Assembly: GCA_964346245.1 (NCBI GenBank)
Contig: CAYFUF010000028.1
Coordinates: forward strand, 1 to 18,024
Direction of reading: 5' to 3'
Origin: CAYFUF01 sp964346245
GTDB taxonomy: Bacteria; Bacillota; Clostridia; Tissierellales; Peptoniphilaceae
Length of the DNA: 18,024 bases
The notes beneath the pieces are model-generated. The model was given only the letters and a program-made list of their open reading frames with translations. It did not search any database and was not told the origin of the DNA. The position numbers were made by a program, and so were the translations under genes. Positions 1 to 6,891 of the stretch are shown here, in pieces (positions within the stretch are counted from its first letter, which is position 1; each line of letters begins with the position of its first letter).

Positions 1-191
1 TTGGAATGATCCTCATGCTTCTTCTTTAAGCTGATTCTGCGATAAAAGCATTACCTACCGCCTTATCTTCTTGATTTTTAGCCTTCCTCAACAATAGACT
101 ATGCTTCCTTCGCTGAGTCGAATAGTACTTTAGTGACAAGTGAATGGAAAGATTAGGGCCACTCAATGAGCCGCAATTATAGAATGACAAT
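1..191. other. left-end stretch without a recognisable gene
   Basis: I see no coding region, RNA gene or clear repeat here. On the minus strand a short reading frame of about 15 codons ends near 104, but it matches nothing I know and may be the tail of a decayed element that starts outside the window. Confidence 0.4.
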
Positions 192-220
192 AAAAAAAGA
201 ATGGCTGAATGTCAGCCATT
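192..220 (-). terminator. Rho-independent terminator of the tRNA-Pro gene
   Basis: A 9-bp perfect stem (200-208 with 212-220, arms AATGGCTGA and TCAGCCATT) with a 3-nt loop. On the minus strand it is followed by a run of seven T (complement of 192-198). It lies 13 nt beyond the tRNA 3' end, so it ends the tRNA transcript. Confidence 0.85.
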
Positions 221-233
221 CCCTCTATATTAA

Positions 234-307
234 TCGGAGTGACAGGATTTGAACCTGCGACCCCTTGTCCCCCAGACAAGTGCGCTACCGAACTGCGCCA
301 CACCCCG
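234..307 (-). tRNA. tRNA-Pro (anticodon GGG)
   Basis: Read on the minus strand this is a 74-nt cloverleaf. The acceptor arms are CGGGGTG and CACTCCG with discriminator A and one G-U pair. The anticodon stem CTTGT/ACAAG encloses the loop CTGGGGG, which puts GGG at positions 34-36. The T-arm carries the usual GGTTCAAATCC. CCA is not encoded at the 3' end. It decodes CCC/CCU proline codons. It stands alone, with its own promoter and terminator. No phage-type integrase or duplicated 3' end is seen beside it. Confidence 0.93.
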
Positions 308-341
308 CCGCGAACATGTAGGTATTCTTAACGTAAAAAGA

Positions 342-370
342 AGTATATCACATTTTTTAAGGATTGGCAG
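342..370 (-). promoter_or_regulatory. promoter of tRNA-Pro
   Basis: On the minus strand: -35 CTGCCA (365-370), 17-nt spacer, extended -10 TGaTATACT (-10 at 342-347). Transcription would begin near 335, about 28 nt before the mature tRNA. Confidence 0.55.
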
Positions 371-379
371 AAATATTGA

Positions 380-408
380 TTGACACATCGTGAATATCTT
401 GCTAGATT
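380..408 (+). promoter_or_regulatory. promoter of the leader-peptide and ABC exporter operon
   Basis: A consensus -35 TTGACA (380-385), 17-nt spacer, then TAGATT (403-408) preceded by TGC, an extended -10. Expected transcription start is near 415, giving a leader RNA of about 200 nt before the first ABC gene. It is divergent from the tRNA promoter. Confidence 0.65.
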
Positions 409-460
409 ATACATGTTGGTATAAATAACAACATTATTTATGAAGAAAGGAGTCATGGCA

Positions 461-508
461 ATGAGCATCCAAATGAATTTGAGGACGAGCAAACAACAGT
501 ATAGCTGA
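461..508 (+). CDS. putative leader peptide (15 aa) of the ABC exporter operon
   Basis: A 15-codon ORF, MSIQMNLRTSKQQYS, ending in TGA. A strong ribosome binding site AAAGGAG (446-452) lies 8 nt before ATG 461; an in-frame ATG at 455 is only 2 nt from it and is a less likely start. The ORF sits between a good promoter and a hairpin with a T-run, inside the 5' leader of an ABC multidrug exporter. By analogy with BmrB ahead of bmrCD in Bacillus subtilis and with drug-inducible leader peptides in general, its translation may set whether transcription continues. No sequence homology is claimed; the role is inferred from layout. A chance ORF remains possible, but the strong SD argues for real translation. 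Confidence 0.55.
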   Translation: MSIQMNLRTSKQQYS

Positions 509-542
509 TCAAAAATTGCCAATTAATGATTCTTTCATTCTT

Positions 543-563
543 GGGGCAAGTGCCCTTTTTTTT
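543..563 (+). terminator. attenuator-type hairpin with T-run in the ABC operon leader
   Basis: GGGGC-AAGT-GCCCT (543-556; short stem including a G-T pair) followed by eight T (556-563). A second TGCC plus T-run follows directly (566-574). Two competing pairings are visible by eye: TTGCC (516-520), just after the leader-ORF stop, with GGCAA (545-549), which would destroy the terminator stem; and GATCAAAAA (507-515) with TTTTTGATC (570-578), which would enclose it. The hairpin is short, so the terminator call is moderate; its position supports it. Confidence 0.5.
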
Positions 564-620
564 GTGCCTTTTTTGATCTATTGGATGACGCTAATTTAGT
601 GAAGATTGAGAAAGGGATTT

Positions 621-2393
621 ATGTTCTATTCATTGCGTTATGTTTGGCCTTTTGTGGTCAATCAAAGGAAGCGGTATGTGTTGGGCTTTTTGATGGCCCT
701 CATTGAGAACGTGCTGAAAGCCGTTCCTACTTTTTTCATCGGCCGCATTATCGATCAATTAATTAAAAATCAACTGACTATGGAGGAAATCCTCCTCTAT
801 TTCGCCATTGTGGTCTGCAGTATCATTGGCGCTTATTTTGCTGCCTTTTATTGGACGGTGGCAATTTACGGGAGCCGGCCTCTTGCTCAGAAGTATTTTC
901 AAGATCGGATTATCAACTACAGCATCCGCAGAAGGCAGCGCTACTATGAGAAGTTCACGTCGGGGGACTTGATGTCTCGGTCGACGATGGATGTGGACTA
1001 CCTGACGGACCTCTTGTCTTGGGGAATGAGCATTATCATCTACTCCGGGACAATGATTGTGGTCTACTTTATCCTGATGATTAGAATTGGTGGCATGGCC
1101 TACTCGATTCTGTCTATATCGCCCTTTTCCCTCCTCCTGATCCTGTCCCACTTTAGGGAAAAGGAATCGGAGAAAAGGTGGCAGAGACGGCAGAAGGCCT
1201 TTTCCATCATGAACGATAAGGTTCTTGAGGGCGTGGAAGGTGTACAAAACATCAGGGTATACGCCCAAGAGGAAGCTTTTGAGCGAGAGTTCCAGGCATC
1301 GACGGCGAACTTTACGGTGATGTCCAATAGCATCTCCCGCTTAGCCTACACCTATGGGATGACCACGACCATCGCTGAAGTCCTCGTCTTTGCGGTGACC
1401 ATATATCTTGGCAGCCAAAGGGTGTCAGCGGGGCTGATGAGTATAGGTGCCTTGGTGACCTTCCAACTCTATGTATCCAACCTTGCCTTCCCTATTACCA
1501 ATATGGGGCAAAATCTCAACATCCTCCAAAATGCTAATGTGAGCGCTAAGAGGATTAACGAGATTATGACACAAACGGACGGGATGGAGGATGCTAAGGC
1601 GACTATCGATGAGGTGGATAAGGTCCACATAGCAGACTACAGCTTCTCTTATCCCTCCAGTGAGGAGGCCAACTTAGACGAAATCAGCCTGGATATTCCT
1701 AAAGGAGCGATGGTCGGTGTCGTCGGCAAGACCGGTGCGGGCAAGACGACCTTCCTGCGCCAATTCCTCCGCCAGTATCCTGCAGGATCTGGTGTGTTTG
1801 AGATTAATGGACTTCCTCTAGCGGACATCGCGCCGGATGGGCTGAGTCAACCGATGGGCTATGTTGCCCAAAGCCACTCCTTCTATTCGGGCACTGTGCG
1901 AGAAAACGTGGCTTTCTCCGTGGATGAGGCGAGCGATGAAGAAATTATCGCCGCATTGGAGCTAGCCAACTTCCCCTTGGAGAAGGAGGGGATGCCCCAA
2001 GGGCTGGACACGCTCATTGGGGAAAAGGGTGTGACTTTATCTGGCGGGCAGAGGCAGCGCCTGTCGATTGCCCGAGCTTTCATCAAGAATCCGGATTTCC
2101 TGATTTTAGATGACAGCCTTTCCGCGGTGGATGCCATCACCGAAAAACAGATTCTAGCGAACATCTTCCGCACCCGCCGAGCTAAAACCACCCTGATCTC
2201 CTCTCACCGCCTATCTGCTGTGGAGCAGGCTGATTTTACCCTTGTCTTTGATGAGGGCAAGATTACTGAGCGAGGTAACCATGAGGAGCTGATGGAGCTG
2301 GGTGGCTGGTACGCGAGCCAGTTCATTCACCAGTTCCAAGAAAATGAGAAAAAGGTTCCCAGCCGGAAAGGAACGATTAATGCCAACGATTAA
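621..2393 (+). CDS. heterodimeric multidrug ABC exporter, degenerate-site subunit (BmrC/LmrC-like)
   Basis: A 590-aa half-transporter: N-terminal six-helix membrane domain (about 1-310) then a nucleotide-binding domain. Walker A GKTGAGKTT begins at about G369, signature LSGGQ is at 473-477, Walker B aspartate is D497 and the H-loop histidine H529. The residue after the Walker B aspartate is Asp498 (LDDSLSAVD) where active ABC ATPases have the catalytic Glu. This is the known mark of the BmrC-type partner in asymmetric exporters. Start: ATG 621 has AAAGGG 5 nt upstream; the in-frame TTG at 606 has no ribosome binding site. The next gene starts inside its last codons. Substrate unknown; family members export drugs or lipids, so multidrug is by homology only. 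Confidence 0.9.
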   Translation: MFYSLRYVWPFVVNQRKRYVLGFLMALIENVLKAVPTFFIGRIIDQLIKNQLTMEEILLYFAIVVCSIIGAYFAAFYWTVAIYGSRPLAQKYFQDRIINYSIRRRQRYYEKFTSGDLMSRSTMDVDYLTDLLSWGMSIIIYSGTMIVVYFILMIRIGGMAYSILSISPFSLLLILSHFREKESEKRWQRRQKAFSIMNDKVLEGVEGVQNIRVYAQEEAFEREFQASTANFTVMSNSISRLAYTYGMTTTIAEVLVFAVTIYLGSQRVSAGLMSIGALVTFQLYVSNLAFPITNMGQNLNILQNANVSAKRINEIMTQTDGMEDAKATIDEVDKVHIADYSFSYPSSEEANLDEISLDIPKGAMVGVVGKTGAGKTTFLRQFLRQYPAGSGVFEINGLPLADIAPDGLSQPMGYVAQSHSFYSGTVRENVAFSVDEASDEEIIAALELANFPLEKEGMPQGLDTLIGEKGVTLSGGQRQRLSIARAFIKNPDFLILDDSLSAVDAITEKQILANIFRTRRAKTTLISSHRLSAVEQADFTLVFDEGKITERGNHEELMELGGWYASQFIHQFQENEKKVPSRKGTINAND

Positions 2394-4119
2394 ACGCCTA
2401 TTCAGCTACATCCGTTACTATTGGCGGGTCTTTTTAGTCGCCAATATCATTCTCATTATCTCTGTTGCCCTCAACATGATCTTGCCAAGAATAGGGCAGC
2501 ACATCATTGACGACATCCTCTTGCCCGTGGAGGGGACGGGCCTTATCCCCTGGTCCTTAATCAAGCAGGCCTTAATTATCTATGTAGCGGTTGGTGTCAG
2601 CGCATCTGTGCTCAACTATGTGGCTTCCTACCTAATGGTTAAAAGCTCCAACCGCTTTACTCAGCAGCTTAGGGATGATGTATACGGTCATATCCACCGC
2701 ATGCCCATCCAGTTTTTCGACACGGTGCCTGCTGGCACCATCGTCTCCCGCATTACAAACGATACGGAGACCATCCGCCAGAACTTCTACATCCATGTCT
2801 TCTCCGATGCCCTGGTAGCTTTTGCTCAAATCGTCGGTATCTTTATTGCTGTTGCGACCATCCGCTGGGAGATTGCCCTCGTCCTGATCTTCCTCGTCCC
2901 CGGGGTCTACTACTTCCAAAAGATTTACACCAAGCAAGCCTCAGGTTACATGGAGGAGATGCGGGAGCTGCACGGGCAAATCAATGGTCGAATCAACGAG
3001 ATCACGAAAAACGTGCAGATGACCCAAAGCTATGGAAGAGAACAGGCCGTCGCGGAGCGCTTCGAACAGCTGACCGAGGACCAATGGACCGTCACCAGAA
3101 AGTTCACCCGCTTCGATTGGGCAATGTTCAACATTCCCGAGAAGACCATCCAAATCCTAATGATCTCGGGTGTCGTCTGGTTAGTCTACGCCCACTTGCA
3201 ACTTAACCTGCCTATCACACCGGGCGAACTCTACGCCCTGATCAACTACATCGGCAGCCTATACGGCCCCATTAACATAATCTTGGATGTGCTGGCACAA
3301 ATTGTCCGGTCCATCGTATCCGCTAAGCGGGTCTTCGAAATACTGGACAAGCCCATGGATGAGGATGGAGACATCGAGCTTGGTGAGGTGGATGGGGACA
3401 TTTCCCTCCACAACGTCTTCTTCCAGTACCTGGTTGACCAACCTGTTCTAAAGGGCGTCGACTTTGAGGCGAAGAGGGGTCAAACGATTGCGATTGTTGG
3501 ACCCACCGGTTCGGGCAAGAGCTCCATGCTCAACCTCCTCTTCCGCTTCTATGACCCTCAGGAAGGTAGCGTCCTCCTTGATGGAATGGATATCCGCCAG
3601 ATCAAAAGGAAGTCACTCAGAGAGCAGATGGGCATCGTCCTGCAAGAGCCTTTCCTCTTCGAGGGCAGCGTATACTCCAACATCAGCCTCAATAATGAGG
3701 CAATCAGCAGGGAAGCGGCGGAGGATGCCCTCCTCAAGGTGGGTGGAGGTGCTTTCTTCGGGCATGGCCACCAAGGCTTGGATGAAAAGATCACCGAACG
3801 GGGCAAGAACCTGTCCAATGGGCAGCGGCAGCTGATTTCCTTTGCCAGGGCCCTCGCCTACCAGCCCAAAATCCTGATTCTGGACGAGGCGACTGCCTCG
3901 ATCGACACGGAAACGGAGCAGGTTATTCAACAGGCGATGGATGTGGTTAAGCAGGGTCGCACCACCATCATCATTGCCCACCGCCTGTCTACGATAAGGG
4001 ATGCGGATGCCATCTATGTGCTGAAGGCCGGTAAGGTGGTGGAAAAGGGCCGCCACGAGGACCTCCTCCGCTTAGATGGGGAGTATGCGGCTATGGTCCA
4101 CCTGCAGAATGCCCTGTAA
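2380..4119 (+). CDS. heterodimeric multidrug ABC exporter, catalytic subunit (BmrD/LmrD-like)
   Basis: A 579-aa half-transporter, membrane domain followed by ATPase. Walker A GPTGSGKSS starts at G374, Walker B is D502 followed by the catalytic E503, H-loop H534. The signature is LSNGQ (478-482), not LSGGQ. In a head-to-tail dimer this altered signature faces the Walker motifs of the upstream subunit, whose catalytic Glu is Asp, so the two changes fall in the same composite site. That leaves one active and one degenerate ATP site, as in BmrCD, LmrCD and TM287/288. ATG 2380 is preceded by AAAGGA at 7 nt and overlaps the previous gene by 14 nt, so the two are translationally coupled. No terminator follows before the riboswitch. 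Confidence 0.92.
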   Translation: MPTIKRLFSYIRYYWRVFLVANIILIISVALNMILPRIGQHIIDDILLPVEGTGLIPWSLIKQALIIYVAVGVSASVLNYVASYLMVKSSNRFTQQLRDDVYGHIHRMPIQFFDTVPAGTIVSRITNDTETIRQNFYIHVFSDALVAFAQIVGIFIAVATIRWEIALVLIFLVPGVYYFQKIYTKQASGYMEEMRELHGQINGRINEITKNVQMTQSYGREQAVAERFEQLTEDQWTVTRKFTRFDWAMFNIPEKTIQILMISGVVWLVYAHLQLNLPITPGELYALINYIGSLYGPINIILDVLAQIVRSIVSAKRVFEILDKPMDEDGDIELGEVDGDISLHNVFFQYLVDQPVLKGVDFEAKRGQTIAIVGPTGSGKSSMLNLLFRFYDPQEGSVLLDGMDIRQIKRKSLREQMGIVLQEPFLFEGSVYSNISLNNEAISREAAEDALLKVGGGAFFGHGHQGLDEKITERGKNLSNGQRQLISFARALAYQPKILILDEATASIDTETEQVIQQAMDVVKQGRTTIIIAHRLSTIRDADAIYVLKAGKVVEKGRHEDLLRLDGEYAAMVHLQNAL

Positions 4120-4128
4120 GCGCCTTCA

Positions 4129-4157
4129 TTGACCTTTGCCTGCCCAAGGACTATAAT
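4129..4157 (+). promoter_or_regulatory. promoter of the TPP riboswitch and thiT
   Basis: -35 TTGACC (4129-4134), 17-nt spacer, consensus -10 TATAAT (4152-4157). It begins only 10 nt after the stop of the ABC gene, giving thiT its own transcript starting about 4164. Confidence 0.8.
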
Positions 4158-4170
4158 TAAAGTAATTCAA

Positions 4171-4252
4171 TATCAACTAGGGGTGCTACGGCTGAGAGGA
4201 TACGTTCCAACCCTTAACCTGATCTATGTAATGATAGCGGAGGGAAGTGATA
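4171..4252 (+). promoter_or_regulatory. TPP (THI-element) riboswitch
   Basis: The hallmark segments of the thiamine pyrophosphate aptamer are present in order: GGGGTGC and CTGAGA (4192-4197), then ACCCTTAACCTGATCT, then GCGGAGGGAA. Outer stem P1 pairs TATCA (4171-4175) with TGATA (4248-4252). A terminator follows 11 nt later, so TPP binding should favour termination and shut off the downstream thiamine importer. Confidence 0.95.
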
Positions 4253-4263
4253 AGCTGACAACA

Positions 4264-4294
4264 AACGCCACTGCTAGCAGTGGCGTTCTTTTTA
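4264..4294 (+). terminator. riboswitch expression-platform terminator
   Basis: AACGCCACTG (4264-4273) pairs perfectly with CAGTGGCGTT (4278-4287) across a 4-nt loop and is followed by CTTTTTAT. Its place between aptamer and thiT start makes it the transcription switch. Confidence 0.9.
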
Positions 4295-4336
4295 TCTCTT
4301 CTTCATGCGATATTGAAAACTATGAAGGAGGAAATT

Positions 4337-4960
4337 ATGGTTCAAGAAACAAACAGAAGACCAAGTGTGTCTTCAGCTCAACGGTTAGCAGAAGCGGGCT
4401 TAGTGATTGCCCTTGCTAAAATACTAGATTTTATCGTCCTATTCCGGATGCCTATGGGTGGATCGGTGACTTTAGCTGCTATGGCCCCCCTATTCATCTT
4501 CGCGATTCGCTGGGGTTGGAAATGGGGCATCCTGGTTGGCGGCGCCTACGGCCTGGTGAACGTCCTACTGGGTGGCTATGTGGTTCATCCCCTGCAGATG
4601 GTTTTCGACTATCCCCTAGCGTTCGCCATGTGCGGTCTCGCCGGCCTTCCGGTCAACAGGGGTAAAACTGACTTCATCAGCTACCTGCCTGCAATGATCT
4701 TCGCCACCTTTATGCGCTTTATCTTCCATGTCCTGTCTGGCATGATCTTCTACTCATCCATCGACTTCACCGAACAAGGCGCCAGCCTGCTCGCTGCCCT
4801 ATCCTGGGACAACCTATCTGGCGGCATCGGCTACAGCATCGGTTACAACGGCACCTTCCTCTTGCCAGACCTCATCATCTGCTTGGTCATCATCGGCTTG
4901 TTGTGGAAGCCTCTTCACCGCCTGCTGCGCCCTCAGTTTTTGACGTATCGAATTAAATAG
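4337..4960 (+). CDS. thiT: thiamine ECF transporter S component ThiT
   Basis: A 207-aa, very hydrophobic protein with about six membrane helices, of the ThiT/YuaJ family. It binds thiamine in the membrane and works with the shared EcfA-EcfA'-EcfT energizing module, which is encoded elsewhere. A basic N-terminus leads into the first helix; a G-rich segment (GILVGGAYGLVNVLLGG) and a motif HPLQMVFDYPLAF match the family's substrate-binding region. The TPP riboswitch directly upstream supports the substrate. Start ATG 4337 has AAGGAGG 5 nt before it; an upstream in-frame start at 4280 would lie inside the riboswitch terminator and is rejected. Confidence 0.92.
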   Translation: MVQETNRRPSVSSAQRLAEAGLVIALAKILDFIVLFRMPMGGSVTLAAMAPLFIFAIRWGWKWGILVGGAYGLVNVLLGGYVVHPLQMVFDYPLAFAMCGLAGLPVNRGKTDFISYLPAMIFATFMRFIFHVLSGMIFYSSIDFTEQGASLLAALSWDNLSGGIGYSIGYNGTFLLPDLIICLVIIGLLWKPLHRLLRPQFLTYRIK

Positions 4961-4967
4961 GTGTCTT

Positions 4968-4995
4968 AAGACCGGGCTGGTGCCTGGTCTTTTTT
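4968..4995 (+). terminator. terminator after thiT
   Basis: AAGACCGGGC-TGGT-GCCTGGTCTT (4968-4991, one G-T pair) followed by a T-run to 4995. It lies 8 nt after the thiT stop. Confidence 0.9.
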
Positions 4996-4999
4996 ATTG

Positions 5000-5260
5000 G
5001 ATTATGCGTTTGGTTTCACTTGCTGACTTGTGGCGGGGGGCATGGCAACCATCTGTTCTATCCCGAAAATCTCACCAAGAGACTTCCCAAATACAATTTT
5101 TTCCACTATCCTAGTAAGGTTCTACGAATTTGGGTAAAAATAGATGTACTTTTCTTAGCTACCGAAACAAAGAAAGTTAGGTGGAAGGAAGATTTCTGCC
5201 GAGTTTGTGGATAGGCTGGGCTGCGAGAAGCGAGCCCCGCTTGATAAAGGAAGGAAGAAC
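5000..5260 (+). other. 260-nt leader region of cysK without a recognised riboswitch
   Basis: No gene with support is present. Visible elements are a 7-bp inverted repeat CCCAAAT (5086-5092)/ATTTGGG (5128-5134), a TACAAT (5092-5097) that could be a weak -10 with no good -35, and two overlapping small stems near the start codon: GGGCT (5218-5222)/AGCCC (5233-5237) and AAGCG (5228-5232)/CGCTT (5238-5242), which cannot form together. T-box and S-box signature sequences are absent. Confidence 0.4.
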
Positions 5261-6151
5261 ATGACTAAACTATTAGATACGATTGGAAAGACGCCACTAA
5301 TTCAGCTGCAAAAGATTGGTGGGGGAAGAATATTTGCTAAGCTGGAAAAAGCGAATCCGGCGGGTAGTGTCAAGGACCGCCCTGCCTACTATATGATTAA
5401 GGGAGCAATCGAGCGGGGTGACCTCAAGCCTGGCATGAAGATTGTGGAGCCAACATCGGGCAATACGGGCATTGCTTTGGCGATGATCGGTAAACAACTG
5501 GGCTACCCTGTTGTGTTGACCATGCCTTCGTCAATGAGCGTGGAGCGCCGTGCCCTGATGAAGTCCTTTGGGGCTGAGCTGATCCTCACCGAGGAGAATG
5601 CCCTGCAAGGGGCGGTGGACAAGGCGGTTGAGCTAGCCAAACAGGACGGCTACTACATGCCTGACCAGTTCTCCAATCCGGATAATGTCCGTGCCCATGA
5701 GGAGACGACAGGACCAGAGATTCTGAGCGCCCTTGATGACATCGCGGTCTTCGTGGCTGGTGTCGGTACGGGTGGTACGGTTTCGGGTGTGGGCCATGTC
5801 CTCAAAAAGCACAACCCCGACATCAAAATCTTTGCGATCGAGCCAAAAGAGTCCCCCATGCTGTCCCAAGGACAGGCTGCTCCCCACAAGATTCAGGGCA
5901 TCGGCGGCAACTTCGTGCCCAAGAATTTCGACCGCAATATAGTGGATGAAATCATTGGAGTGTCGACGGAGGAGGCCTATGGGATGGCCCAAAAACTATC
6001 CATGGAGGAAGGCCTGACTGTTGGTCCTTCTGCTGGGGCTAACATCGTTGGCGCCCTCCGCCTGTCTGAGAAGTTTGACGGCAACATCGTCACTGTACTG
6101 CCCGACCTAGCCGAGCGTTACATGTCGACCGCGCTGTTTGACCATGAGTAA
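5261..6151 (+). CDS. cysK: cysteine synthase (O-acetylserine sulfhydrylase), PLP-dependent
   Basis: A 296-aa fold-type II PLP enzyme that makes L-cysteine from O-acetylserine and sulfide in the cytoplasm. The PLP lysine is K38 in SVKDR; the substrate loop TSGNTG is at 65-70; the glycine-rich phosphate loop GVGTGGTVSG and the C-terminal GPSAGAN, carrying the Ser that contacts the pyridine nitrogen, are all intact. It is slightly shorter than the usual 305-320 aa. Start ATG 5261 follows AAGGAAGGAAG; an in-frame extension to 5207 lacks homology. It overlaps cysE by 8 nt, so the two enzymes of cysteine synthesis are coupled. Orthologues also act as cystathionine beta-synthase-like enzymes in some Firmicutes, but the cysE partner favours CysK. 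Confidence 0.93.
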   Translation: MTKLLDTIGKTPLIQLQKIGGGRIFAKLEKANPAGSVKDRPAYYMIKGAIERGDLKPGMKIVEPTSGNTGIALAMIGKQLGYPVVLTMPSSMSVERRALMKSFGAELILTEENALQGAVDKAVELAKQDGYYMPDQFSNPDNVRAHEETTGPEILSALDDIAVFVAGVGTGGTVSGVGHVLKKHNPDIKIFAIEPKESPMLSQGQAAPHKIQGIGGNFVPKNFDRNIVDEIIGVSTEEAYGMAQKLSMEEGLTVGPSAGANIVGALRLSEKFDGNIVTVLPDLAERYMSTALFDHE

Positions 6152-6764
6152 TCGCGCATATTGGCGGGCACTGGGTGAGTATATCATGAAGATGGACCCC
6201 GCCTGCAAAACGATGTGGGAGGCAATGCACCTCTATCCCATGATGAGAGCACTCAAGAGTCACGCTCGTGCCCACAAGCTCTACAAAAAGGGACACACGA
6301 CTTTAGCTAGGTGGATCTCTCATCGGGCAAGGAAGAAGACGGGCATCGAGATTCATCCCGGCGCGACCATTGGCAAGTTCCTCTTCATTGACCACGGTAT
6401 GGGGGTTGTCATCGGCGAGACCGCGGTTATTGGCGACTACTGCACGATCTACCATGGTGTTACCCTGGGCGGCACAGGCAAGGATGAAGGTTTCCGCCAC
6501 CCCCACCTGGGCAACAACGTCCTCATTGGGGCAGGCGCTAAGATTCTGGGTCCTATCCACATCGGTGATAATGTGAAGATTGGTGCGGGGGCAATCGTCA
6601 TCCATGACCTGCCTGCTGACTCTACCGCTGTCGGCCACCCTGGCCGCGTCATCACCAAAGAGGAGAAGGAAGCGAAGAAAAAAACAAAAGAAGCGGCTCA
6701 AGCTGCGGAAAAGGTGACGCCCACTGAAGAAGAGCCAGCCAAAGAAACCGTTACTGTTAAATAA
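6144..6764 (+). CDS. cysE: serine O-acetyltransferase
   Basis: A 206-aa acetyltransferase that makes O-acetylserine from serine and acetyl-CoA, the step before CysK. A short helical N-terminus leads into a left-handed beta-helix of hexapeptide repeats (about 68-170); GIEIHPGATIG, DHGMGVVIGE (active-site H84) and HGVTLGGTG are typical. ATG 6144 overlaps the cysK stop (ATGAGTAA), suggesting coupled translation; ATG 6186, with GGGTGAG upstream, would remove part of the helical region. The protein ends in a 35-residue Lys/Glu/Ala-rich tail (172-206) that most short CysE proteins lack, and it ends in Lys rather than the terminal Ile that docks into CysK in the classical cysteine synthase complex. 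Confidence 0.92.
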   Translation: MSNRAYWRALGEYIMKMDPACKTMWEAMHLYPMMRALKSHARAHKLYKKGHTTLARWISHRARKKTGIEIHPGATIGKFLFIDHGMGVVIGETAVIGDYCTIYHGVTLGGTGKDEGFRHPHLGNNVLIGAGAKILGPIHIGDNVKIGAGAIVIHDLPADSTAVGHPGRVITKEEKEAKKKTKEAAQAAEKVTPTEEEPAKETVTVK

Positions 6765-6796
6765 GTATTAATAAATGATTAATTGTTAGAGAATTG

Positions 6797-6832
6797 CCCT
6801 AGTCCTACATATGGACTAGGGTTTTTTGTTTT
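6797..6832 (+). terminator. terminator of cysK-cysE
   Basis: CCCTAGTCC (6797-6805) pairs perfectly with GGACTAGGG (6813-6821) across a 7-nt loop, followed by TTTTTTGTTTT. Confidence 0.93.
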
Positions 6833-6891
6833 AGAATTGATTCGCACTCGAATCCAGCCAAGGATTCATATACATTATAGGAGGAACAAAA

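Noticed and set aside
234..307. tRNA-Pro as integration site of a genomic island
   Set aside because: No integrase nearby and no second copy of the tRNA 3' end within the window.
328..522. 64-codon minus-strand frame next to the tRNA
   Set aside because: Covers both divergent promoters and the leader ORF on the other strand; no initiation site.
759..1268. 169-codon open frame on the minus strand
   Set aside because: Lies wholly antisense to the first ABC exporter gene, has no ribosome binding site and a composition typical of shadow frames.
3464..4056. Overlapping open frames on both strands, up to 147 codons
   Set aside because: All lie inside the ATPase domain of the second ABC gene, whose motifs are intact in its own frame.
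5020..5214. 64-codon frame and possible T-box in the cysK leader
   Set aside because: The frame has no ribosome binding site or homology, and the conserved T-box sequence and a terminator are absent.
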